DNA of 60,090 nt from Pseudomonas izuensis (GTDB lineage Bacteria > Pseudomonadota > Gammaproteobacteria > Pseudomonadales > Pseudomonadaceae). Positions 53,049 through 60,090 of the stretch are shown one piece after another; position 1 is the first letter of the stretch; every line of letters starts with the position of its first letter. Below the pieces are notes generated by a model. The model saw only the letters and a list, made by a program, of their open reading frames with translations, ran no database searches and was not told where the DNA came from. The DNA lies in assembly GCF_009861505.1 (NCBI RefSeq), contig NZ_WTFT01000014.1, positions 164,842-224,931 on the forward strand, written 5' to 3'. Both the position numbers and the translations under genes were made by a program.

Positions 53049-54002
53049 ATGAAATTGCATCAACTTCAAGCGCTGATTGCCAGCGCCGAGGCGGGCAGCA
53101 TCCGCGCTGCCGCCCGTTCGCTCGACATTTCCCAGGCGGCCGTGACCAAAGCCTTGCGGGAACTGGAGACCAGCCAGCAGCTACCGCTGTTCACTCGCAC
53201 GCCCAGCGGCCTGAGCTTTACTGAATACGGCAAAGTCCTGCTGACCCACGCCCGGCTGGTGATCAAGCAACTCGAACACGCGCAGACCGAACTCGATCAC
53301 CTGCGCGGCAAGGCCCAGGGGCGGCTTTGTGTCGGGATCACGCCATGGATCGCCCTGACCTTCCTGCCCGACGTGGTGCTGGCGTTTCGCGAGCGCATGC
53401 CGCAAATCAGATTGGAGCTGTACGAAAGCCTCATGGCCGTGGCCCAGCCACTGCTGCGCGACGGCAGCATGGACTTCGCGATCGGCCAACTCCATCCGGG
53501 GCAATCGACCCAGGAATTTGCCTGCGAAACCTTGCTGGATTACCAGACCTCGGTGCTGGTGCGCGAAGGCCATGCGCATCAGCATGCCCGCTCGATCCAT
53601 GAACTGCTGGAGCAGAACTGGACCCTGAACCATGCGCCGGACGGCCACGATGGGTTGATGCAGGAACTGTTCTGGAAACACGGCGCGAAGATCGACGAAA
53701 ACCGCATCGTTCGCGCCCAGTCACTGGCCATTTTGCAGATGATGGTCGAGCGAGCCGATATGTGCACCTGGGGGCCTTCGATTGTCAGCGTTGCCCCGCC
53801 CTTCCTCGGCCGCGTGGTCTCCCTGGACCTGACCGAACAATTCGATGACCGGCAATTAAGCATCGTGACACGCCGCAACGTCGCACTGAGCAATCCGGCA
53901 CTCTGCTTCACCGATTGCCTGCTGCAGGTCATTCGTCGCCATGCCCGATCGGCGAAAAAGGAAGACCGGAAACTCTTCGAGACGCTGCGACTGCGGGTTT
54001 GA
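53049..54002 (+). CDS. LysR-family regulator of the importer/amidohydrolase operon
   Basis: The 317-residue LysR-type protein has a winged helix at residues 1-60 (MKLHQLQALIASAEAGSIRAAARSLDISQAAVTKALRELE) and a TDT/CysB-like effector domain. ATG 53049 gives the family start. It diverges from the amidohydrolase gene across about 130 bases, so it is the likely controller of 48514-52915. Confidence 0.9.
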   Translation: MKLHQLQALIASAEAGSIRAAARSLDISQAAVTKALRELETSQQLPLFTRTPSGLSFTEYGKVLLTHARLVIKQLEHAQTELDHLRGKAQGRLCVGITPWIALTFLPDVVLAFRERMPQIRLELYESLMAVAQPLLRDGSMDFAIGQLHPGQSTQEFACETLLDYQTSVLVREGHAHQHARSIHELLEQNWTLNHAPDGHDGLMQELFWKHGAKIDENRIVRAQSLAILQMMVERADMCTWGPSIVSVAPPFLGRVVSLDLTEQFDDRQLSIVTRRNVALSNPALCFTDCLLQVIRRHARSAKKEDRKLFETLRLRV

Positions 54003-54008
54003 GTGGTC

Positions 54009-54536
54009 TCAGGTCCGCGCCTGCTTCACCGCCTCCAGCCATGCAGGATCCAGACTGCTTTGATCGGTATCGATGCCCAGCGCTTGCATTCGCGCCTCGT
54101 GCTGCTCCATTTCCCGGCGCAATTGCCCATGATCGCTGGAGTTCCCGTCCAGTTGGTGCATTTGGCTCAATCCCAGGTGATAGAAGCGCAACAACTTCAT
54201 GGCGCTCGGATCACCCGCTTCCACCGCAGTCGTGACGTGGTGCATGACGTTGGTGACGCTCATCAGACTGCGCTTGAGCTGCCAGCTGTAGACCGCCGGC
54301 GCCATCCACGCCTGAGTCCAGAACACCTTGCGCATCAGCGCCGCCATCACCAGCACCGCGGCAAACACGCCGCCGATGTTGAAACGCAGATTGTCCCCGC
54401 CAGGCGTACCGAACACCGCCACCGCCATGGTCGATAGCACCATCGCCAACGCCAGGAAAATCAAGGCGATCACCAGCGTGCTGCGCCGCGTCTGTTGCCG
54501 ATAGGTTTCGGCGTTCATCGGCTGGATTTCGAACAT
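54009..54536 (-). CDS. DUF3087 family membrane protein
   Basis: The 175-residue protein has two hydrophobic segments in residues 18-70 (STLVIALIFLALAMVLSTMAV and FNIGGVFAAVLVMAAL) and a soluble helical C-terminal part. It matches my memory of DUF3087 (RRSTLVIA...VFGTPGGDNLRFNIGGV). Function unknown. Confidence 0.85.
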   Translation of the reverse strand: MFEIQPMNAETYRQQTRRSTLVIALIFLALAMVLSTMAVAVFGTPGGDNLRFNIGGVFAAVLVMAALMRKVFWTQAWMAPAVYSWQLKRSLMSVTNVMHHVTTAVEAGDPSAMKLLRFYHLGLSQMHQLDGNSSDHGQLRREMEQHEARMQALGIDTDQSSLDPAWLEAVKQART

Positions 54537-54751
54537 TACGTCGGGTTTCCTTCAATCGCTGGTAAAAAGAGTGCGGGCATTATCGCCTCTGCGGGGGATT
54601 TAGCTATGCTGGGGCTCCTTTTCATCTGTTCATCGTCAAACGGGGGACGTGGCAAGACCGCGCAGTTCGTGCCATCTTCTTTCATGGATACACACCATTC
54701 GGATGCCATTCGTTGTTTCTGCGGGAATGACATCGTTTTAAGGATCATTGA

Positions 54752-56125
54752 ATGACCCAACGACAAGTAATCAACGCTTCGGTCAGCCCGAAAGGCAGCC
54801 TGGAAACACTCTCCCAACGGGAAGTCCAGCAACTGAGCGAAGCCGGATCCGGCAGCACCTACAACATCTTCCGCCAGTGCGCCCTGGCCATCCTCAACAC
54901 CGGCGCCCACGTCGATAACGCCAAGACCATCCTCGAAGCCTACAAGGACTTCGAAATCCGCATTCACCAACAAGACCGTGGCGTACGCCTGGAACTGCTG
55001 AACGCCCCGGCTGACGCTTTCGTCGACGGCGAAATGATCGCCAGCACCCGTGAAATGCTGTTCAGCGCCCTGCGCGACATCGTCTACACCGAAAACGAAC
55101 TCGACAGCCAACGCATTGACCTGAGCACTTCCCAGGGCATCAGCGATTACGTGTTCCACCTGCTGCGCAACGCCCGCACCCTGCGCCCCGGCGTCGAACC
55201 GAAGATCGTGGTGTGCTGGGGTGGCCACTCGATCAACACCGAAGAATACAAATACACCAAGAAAGTCGGCCACGAATTGGGCCTGCGCAGCCTCGACGTG
55301 TGCACCGGTTGCGGCCCCGGCGTGATGAAAGGCCCGATGAAAGGCGCTACCATCGCCCACGCCAAACAGCGTATCCACGGCGGCCGTTACCTGGGCCTGA
55401 CCGAACCCGGGATCATTGCCGCCGAGGCACCGAATCCGATCGTCAACGAGCTGGTGATCCTGCCGGACATCGAAAAGCGCCTGGAAGCCTTCGTCCGCGT
55501 GGGCCACGGCATCATCATTTTCCCGGGCGGCGCCGGCACGGCCGAAGAGTTCCTGTACCTGCTCGGCATCCTGATGCACCCGGGCAACGAAGGCCTGCCC
55601 TTCCCGGTCATCCTCACCGGGCCGAAACATGCCGCGCCGTACCTGGAGCAACTCGACGCCTTCGTCGGCGCGACCCTGGGCGAAGCGGCCAAGAAGCACT
55701 ACCAGATCATCATCGACGATCCGGCTGAAGTCGCCCGGCAGATGACCGCCGGCCTCAAGGCGGTCAAACAGTTCCGCCGCGAGCGCAACGACGCGTTCCA
55801 CTTCAACTGGCTGCTGAAAATCGACGAAGGCTTCCAGCGCCCGTTCGATCCGACCCACGAAAACATGGCCAACCTGAAACTGAGCCGCGACCTGCCGGCC
55901 CACGAACTGGCCGCCAACCTGCGCCGCGCGTTCTCCGGCATCGTCGCCGGCAACGTCAAGGACAAGGGCATCCGCCTGATCGAACAACACGGGCCTTACC
56001 AGATCCGTGGCGACGCGGCGATCATGCAACCGCTGGATCAACTGCTCAAGGCCTTCGTCGCCCAGCACCGAATGAAACTGCCTGGTGGCGCGGCGTATGT
56101 GCCGTGTTATCGAGTGGTGGCCTGA
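54752..56125 (+). CDS. ppnN: Pyrimidine/purine nucleotide 5'-monophosphate nucleosidase (LOG family)
   Basis: The 457-residue protein follows E. coli PpnN (YgdH, about 454 residues) with N-terminal and C-terminal extensions around a LOG-type core. VCWGGHSI, CTGCGPGVMKGPMKGA and PGGAGTAEEF are the LOG nucleotide-binding and catalytic segments. PpnN cleaves nucleotide monophosphates to base and ribose-5-phosphate and is stimulated by (p)ppGpp in E. coli. It stands alone. Confidence 0.95.
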   Translation: MTQRQVINASVSPKGSLETLSQREVQQLSEAGSGSTYNIFRQCALAILNTGAHVDNAKTILEAYKDFEIRIHQQDRGVRLELLNAPADAFVDGEMIASTREMLFSALRDIVYTENELDSQRIDLSTSQGISDYVFHLLRNARTLRPGVEPKIVVCWGGHSINTEEYKYTKKVGHELGLRSLDVCTGCGPGVMKGPMKGATIAHAKQRIHGGRYLGLTEPGIIAAEAPNPIVNELVILPDIEKRLEAFVRVGHGIIIFPGGAGTAEEFLYLLGILMHPGNEGLPFPVILTGPKHAAPYLEQLDAFVGATLGEAAKKHYQIIIDDPAEVARQMTAGLKAVKQFRRERNDAFHFNWLLKIDEGFQRPFDPTHENMANLKLSRDLPAHELAANLRRAFSGIVAGNVKDKGIRLIEQHGPYQIRGDAAIMQPLDQLLKAFVAQHRMKLPGGAAYVPCYRVVA

Positions 56126-56133
56126 TAGCTTTA

Positions 56134-56234
56134 CTGTAGGAGCGAGCCTGCTCGCGATGGACGTTACGATAGCGCGTGCTGTCTGAATGAACGCGTCGCC
56201 CTGACGTTTTTCGCGAGCAAGCTCGCTCCTACAC
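56134..56234. repeat. REP doublet with spacer shared with the element at 26712
   Basis: Arms CTGTAGGAGCGAGCCTGCTC and GAGCAAGCTCGCTCCTACA flank a spacer (GATGGACGTTACGATAGCGC... to ...GACGTTTTTCGCGAGCA) that differs from the spacer at 26712-26827 at only a few positions. Confidence 0.88.
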
Positions 56235-56270
56235 AGAGGGCGCACAGCAACGAATACAAGGGATCGACCC

Positions 56271-57005
56271 ATGGACCACGTCAACCACATCCTGATCGTC
56301 GACGACGATCGCGAAATTCGCGAACTGGTCGGCAACTACCTGAAGAAAAACGGCTTGCGCACCACCGTGGTCGCCGACGGCCGGCAAATGCGCAGTTTTC
56401 TGGAAGCCAACCAGGTCGACCTGATCGTGCTCGACATCATGCTCCCCGGCGATGACGGCCTGGTGCTGTGCCGTGAGTTGCGCTCAGGCAAGCACAAAGC
56501 CACGCCGATCCTCATGCTCACCGCGCGCAACGATGAAACCGACCGCATCCTGGGCCTGGAAATGGGTGCCGACGACTACCTGACCAAACCCTTCGCCGCC
56601 CGTGAACTGCTGGCGCGGATCAACGCCGTGTTGCGCCGCACCCGGATGCTGCCGCCCAACTTGCTGATCACCGAAAGTGGCCGCATGCTGGGTTTCGGCC
56701 GCTGGCGCCTGGACACCACTGCCCGGCACTTGCTGGACGAGGACGACACCCTGGTGGCCCTCAGTGGCGCCGAATACCGCCTGCTGCGGGTATTCCTCGA
56801 TCACCCGCAACGGGTATTGAGCCGCGACCAATTGCTCAATTTGACCCAGGGCCGCGACGCCGACCTGTTCGATCGTTCCATCGACTTGCTGGTGAGCCGC
56901 CTGCGGCAACGATTGAAGGATGATTCCCGGGAGCCGACCTATATCAAGACCGTGCGCAGCGAGGGCTACGTGTTTTCCTACCCGGTGGAGATGCTCGAGG
57001 CGTAG
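56271..57005 (+). CDS. Orphan OmpR-family response regulator
   Basis: The 244-residue protein has a receiver domain (acidic pair DDD at 11-13, phospho-acceptor Asp55 in IVLDIMLPGDDG, Lys in YLTKPFAARELL) and an OmpR winged helix (residues about 145-238; GAEYRLLRVFLDHPQRVLSRDQLL and SIDLLVSRLRQRLKDD...YIKTVRSEGYVF). No histidine kinase gene is in the window. The small repeat protein downstream may or may not be a target. Confidence 0.93.
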   Translation: MDHVNHILIVDDDREIRELVGNYLKKNGLRTTVVADGRQMRSFLEANQVDLIVLDIMLPGDDGLVLCRELRSGKHKATPILMLTARNDETDRILGLEMGADDYLTKPFAARELLARINAVLRRTRMLPPNLLITESGRMLGFGRWRLDTTARHLLDEDDTLVALSGAEYRLLRVFLDHPQRVLSRDQLLNLTQGRDADLFDRSIDLLVSRLRQRLKDDSREPTYIKTVRSEGYVFSYPVEMLEA

Positions 57006-57183
57006 GCATCAACATTTTTCCAGGGGTTTTGTATGCGTCTGTATATAAACCCCGTCCGGATACGCAACAGCCGATTTCGCACCGTTCAGGCACACATCAG
57101 CGATACACCCCGGCGTTTAACTGTGACCACCAGCTAGCACACGCTACTGACCACTCACTACTTAAGCGCACGGAGAATTTCCC

Positions 57184-57522
57184 ATGTTCAACTTCTCGAA
57201 AGTTTCGTCCCTGGCACTCGGCCTGGCATTGGTGGGCGGTCTTGGCCTGTCGAACCTGGCATCGGCCAACACCCCGAGTGTTGCAGCCCCAAGCTCCATC
57301 CAGGCGTTGCTGGCCGAAGGCGGTTCGGATCGCTTGCAACAAAATCGCGTGGCCGAGGGTGGCTCCGATCGCCTGATCGAGAATCGTGTCGCCGAAGGCG
57401 GATCGGATCGTTTGCAGGAACGGCGTGAGCGCATTGCCTCGATCCCGGGCAACGCAGCGATCAATGGTGTAGTCGTCGCCGAAAACCGTGCCGAATTCGG
57501 TTCGAAATATCAGCGTTATTGA
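57184..57522 (+). CDS. Small secreted protein with three AEGGSDRL repeats
   Basis: The 112-residue protein begins with a Sec signal peptide (cleavage near ASA-NT at about residue 28). Residues 43-81 consist of three 13-residue repeats of the pattern (L/V)AEGGSDRLxxxRV, encoded by 39-base repeats with many synonymous changes. The tail is IASIPGNAAINGVVVAENRAEFGSKYQRY. The mature protein is charged, Gly-rich and probably flexible. GGAG precedes the ATG. Such small repeat proteins occur in pseudomonads under varied names; I know no proven role. Confidence 0.8.
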   Translation: MFNFSKVSSLALGLALVGGLGLSNLASANTPSVAAPSSIQALLAEGGSDRLQQNRVAEGGSDRLIENRVAEGGSDRLQERRERIASIPGNAAINGVVVAENRAEFGSKYQRY

Positions 57523-57550
57523 TCACGATCCCCCTCACAACAGATATCCA

Positions 57551-57641
57551 TTGTGGGAGCGAGCCTGCTCGCGAAGACGGACTTCCAGCCGACAATTTTG
57601 CCGTCTGACACTCTGCTTTCGCGAGCAGGCTCACTCCCACA
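57551..57641. repeat. REP doublet, GAGCGAGCCTGCTCGCGA class
   Basis: Arms TTGTGGGAGCGAGCCTGCTC and GAGCAGGCTCACTCCCACA flank a spacer between the repeat-protein gene and the next gene. Confidence 0.85.
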
Positions 57642-57777
57642 TTAGTTCTTCGCTACAGCCTGATCACCCGCAATCCCCATAAATCCTCATCTCTGACACA
57701 AAAGCCCCGGAGATAGTCCGCGACAGTGGCACTGTGCCCGTACTAGTATTCGCGCTTCACTTCATCAAGGACGATTC

Positions 57778-58512
57778 ATGAAGCGCTTGGCCGGTTGCCT
57801 GCTGTATTTCCTGACGCTGAATGCGCTCGCGGCCGATGTGACCCTGCTCACCGACAACCACCCTCCCCTGCATTTCCAGCAAGGTGGCCAACTGGTGGGA
57901 TTCGGCGTGGATGTGGTGCAGGCCCTGGCCGAACGCACCGGCGATCACGTCAACCTGCAGCAATTGCCGTTGTTGCGGGCCTTGCATATGGCCAGTACCG
58001 AACCCGCGACCGGGGTCTTCACCGTATTGCGTACCGCCGAACGCGATGGCCAGTACCAGTGGGTCGGGCCATTGCTGGAAGTGGAAACCGCGCTGTACTC
58101 CGCCGACAGCGCCCGGCCGCCGGTGCGCAGTTTGCTCGAAGCCGGCAAACTTGGCCGCATTGCCGTGCCGCGAAAATGGCTGGCCTACAGCTACTTGCAG
58201 AAACAGGGTCTGAACAACTTGTATGGCGTCGAAACGCCAGAGCAGATGATGCGTTTGGCGCGGGTGGGCCGTGCCGATTTTGTCGTGGCCGATACCCTGT
58301 CCATCGCCACCATTGCCCGCGAAGAAGGGGTGGCACCCAGCCAATTGCACTATCAGATGCCGCTGATGCAACAAGGCAGCTACATCGCTTTTTCCCTTCA
58401 GACCGATGTACGCCAGGTCGAACGCTGGCAACAGGCGCTGGAGGAGATGAACCGCGATGGACGCCTGGAGCAGATCAAACAGCGTTGGCTCAGCGCCAAC
58501 ACGCCCCGCTGA
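57778..58512 (+). CDS. Periplasmic substrate-binding-domain protein (SBP_bac_3-like)
   Basis: The 244-residue protein has a signal peptide ending near ALA-AD and a two-lobed binding fold: VTLLTDNHPPLHFQQGGQLVGFGVDVVQALAERTG and GKLGRIAVPRKWLAYSYLQK. No transporter gene is linked, so it may be a free-standing receptor or a feeder for a sensor. Ligand unknown. Confidence 0.85.
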   Translation: MKRLAGCLLYFLTLNALAADVTLLTDNHPPLHFQQGGQLVGFGVDVVQALAERTGDHVNLQQLPLLRALHMASTEPATGVFTVLRTAERDGQYQWVGPLLEVETALYSADSARPPVRSLLEAGKLGRIAVPRKWLAYSYLQKQGLNNLYGVETPEQMMRLARVGRADFVVADTLSIATIAREEGVAPSQLHYQMPLMQQGSYIAFSLQTDVRQVERWQQALEEMNRDGRLEQIKQRWLSANTPR

Positions 58513-58542
58513 ACAGAATCACCCCTCTCGATATCTACACAA

Positions 58543-59976
58543 TCAGAAAGACGCCACCAAACGCGCCGCCAATGCCTTGGCCTGACTCGCAACATCGGTG
58601 ACAGCGGTACTCTCCCACCAAACCCCACGCAACGGCGGCCCCATGGCAAACAACCGACTGGCGGCCTGGCCATCGGCATCCAGCACCGCACCGTCCACCT
58701 CAGCAGCAATCCCCAGCGCCAAAGGCCCCGGCTTGATCAAACCGCGCGCCAGCAACTGTTGTGGCAACGGCCGCGCAACCCGACGCCAGTCGTACTCGAT
58801 GCCACTGGAGTTGATCAACGCCGCGCCGCTGACAACAACCGTTTCAGCCTCCCCCCGACGGCGAATGCGAATGCTCACTTCACTGCCCGAGGAAGGCTCA
58901 AGCCCCTTGAAGGACGCCGCCTGAATCCGCAACCGCCCTTCCCCGTGCAGGCGTTCTACCAGTTCGGCACTCAAGGGCGGCGAACGGTGGTGATGGCTTT
59001 CCCACCACGGCCGCACATGCCGCACAAACTGGCGGCGTTGCACGTCGGTGGCCTGGTTCCACAAGCGGCCGATGTGCGCCCGCACGGTGTCCAGCGGTGC
59101 CTGCCAATCGATGCCCAGGGCAATCGCGTCCTGGCAATGCCGGCGCAGTTCGCGCACCAGCTGACGGGGTGTGCGAATGCTGTGATCCTCGGCGAGGAAA
59201 TCCACCCAGGCGGGTGGTTGTCGCCGCACATGGGGCAGCAAGCCATGACGGGAAAACACCTCGATCGGCCCGCGATGCCCGGCCTGCTCCAGCGACACCA
59301 CGGCATCGACCATGGTCAGGCCCGAGCCGATGATCAGCACCGTCGATTGCGGATCAAGCTGCTGCATCGCGGCCACATCCCATGGGTCGAGTGCGGCGGC
59401 GTTCAAGCCGCTGGATTGGGTCTGCGGGGTTCGGGCGGCGGGGAACATGCCGGTGGCGAGCACAGCAAAGGCACCCTGCAAATGCCGGCCATCGTTCAAG
59501 GTCAATCGCACTGCCTGCGCATCCGTTTGCAGATCCACCACCTCGGCCCGCACATGCTCGACCGTCGAACCGTTCAGCGCGCCCACCGCTTGCGCTTCGG
59601 CCAGACGCTGCTGCACGTACAGGCCGAAAATCCCCCGAGGCGGGAACAGTTCACTGACCGGCACATGTTGCTCATCCGACTCCGGCCAGCCACCGGCGGC
59701 GATGTATTCGCCCAGCCATTGGGTCAGGTCGTCGGCGTTGTCCGGGTCGACGCTCATGCGCGCCGCATTGCCATTGAGCGTATGGCCCAATTCCACGGCG
59801 CTGTAGGCCTCGCCCCGGCCAAGTTCGGCGCGGGGTTCGATCACCAGCACCTGGCGACGGCCCGGCAGGCGCAGCAGTTGCGCCGCGAGCATCGCGCCGC
59901 TGAGACCGCCGCCGACGATCAGGATGTCTGCGTGACGGATGATGTCAGTCGGCTGTCCGTTTGGGGTTTCACTCAT
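58543..59976 (-). CDS. FAD/NAD(P)-binding protein
   Basis: The 477-residue flavoprotein has an N-terminal FAD motif (ILIVGGGLSGAMLAAQLL), a middle second dinucleotide motif (VLIIGSGLTMVDAVVSL) and a C-terminal FAD-closing segment (ASRLFAMGPPLRG). It resembles the FAD_NAD-binding (PF13454) group, related to ornithine/lysine N-hydroxylases but without a known substrate. ATG 59976 is used. It converges with the periplasmic binding protein gene. Confidence 0.85.
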   Translation of the reverse strand: MSETPNGQPTDIIRHADILIVGGGLSGAMLAAQLLRLPGRRQVLVIEPRAELGRGEAYSAVELGHTLNGNAARMSVDPDNADDLTQWLGEYIAAGGWPESDEQHVPVSELFPPRGIFGLYVQQRLAEAQAVGALNGSTVEHVRAEVVDLQTDAQAVRLTLNDGRHLQGAFAVLATGMFPAARTPQTQSSGLNAAALDPWDVAAMQQLDPQSTVLIIGSGLTMVDAVVSLEQAGHRGPIEVFSRHGLLPHVRRQPPAWVDFLAEDHSIRTPRQLVRELRRHCQDAIALGIDWQAPLDTVRAHIGRLWNQATDVQRRQFVRHVRPWWESHHHRSPPLSAELVERLHGEGRLRIQAASFKGLEPSSGSEVSIRIRRRGEAETVVVSGAALINSSGIEYDWRRVARPLPQQLLARGLIKPGPLALGIAAEVDGAVLDADGQAASRLFAMGPPLRGVWWESTAVTDVASQAKALAARLVASF

Positions 59977-60057
59977 GCCGTTCTCACTGATTCCAAATAG
60001 AAGTCATGCAATTCGTCCCTGGCCTACATCAGACTTGGTGGATTGATGTTGACAGTG

Positions 60058-60090
60058 ACGGCCTCTTCGCGGGCAAGTCGGGTCGCCGCA
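60058..60090. repeat. Possible partial repeat at the window edge
   Basis: ACGGCCTCTTCGCGGGCAAG is reminiscent of the CGCGGGCAAG arms of the GCCCGCGA repeat class. The rest lies outside the window, so this is tentative. Confidence 0.35.

Noticed and set aside
54536..56335. A 599-codon minus-strand frame opposite ppnN
   Set aside because: It is the antisense of a conserved gene and runs through a REP element and into the next promoter; no family match or ribosome site.

Overview
The window looks like chromosome of a fluorescent-group Pseudomonas. Coding density and GC content are high. Short inverted REP-type repeats of the fluorescent pseudomonads (arms such as GTAGGAGCGAGC or GTGGGAGCTGGC) sit in about twenty intergenic gaps. 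The gene set is also typical: benABCD/benR, catBCA/catR, aguAB, azlCD, DUF1652, DUF3087, and LysR regulators beside small catabolic operons. I see no rRNA, tRNA, CRISPR array, insertion sequence or prophage.

Layout. 31-2028: rlhA (23S rRNA hydroxylation). 2244-8024: an agmatine/polyamine block (RidA, a Tat-exported agmatine deiminase paralogue, a PotF-type binding protein, aguB, aguA) and a divergent LysR regulator. 8142-10207: a divergent polyphosphate pair, a short Ppx/GppA protein and PPK2, with Pho-box-like repeats facing each gene. 10436-11434: an SBF-type transporter. 11718-22943: a probable catabolic regulon with an AA_synth-family protein, alpha/beta hydrolase, aldehyde dehydrogenase, flavin reductase, CMD-family protein, GntR/FCD regulator, Nudix hydrolase, DUF1330 protein, RibB paralogue and a four-gene PotFGHI-like ABC importer. 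Copies of the palindrome ATGGTATACCAT precede its three transcription units, and this is the least explained system here. 23219-27610: a type II NADH-dehydrogenase-like flavoprotein with an Rrf2 regulator, several small proteins including an OsmE-type lipoprotein, and a Nudix hydrolase.

27615-39879 is the benzoate/catechol region: benABCD (minus strand), benR, catBCA and catR, with regulator sites readable upstream of benA and between catB and catR. Between benA and benR lies a plus-strand type VI secretion cassette: an orphan hcp, a large unknown effector with a LysM-like segment and a glycine-rich hydrophobic tail, and two related small membrane proteins that are probably immunity proteins.

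39976-46827 holds mixed genes: DUF1652, a polysaccharide deacetylase lipoprotein, an SRAP protein, small proteins, azlCD, a DapA-like protein, DUF2784 and a LysR regulator. 46839-48392 is a membrane diguanylate cyclase. 48514-54002 is an amino-acid-type ABC importer with an M20 amidohydrolase and a divergent LysR regulator. 54009-59976 carries DUF3087, ppnN, an orphan OmpR-type response regulator, a small secreted protein with three 13-residue repeats, a periplasmic binding protein and an FAD/NAD(P)-binding protein.

All calls come from reading the sequence and recalling families; no database search was run.
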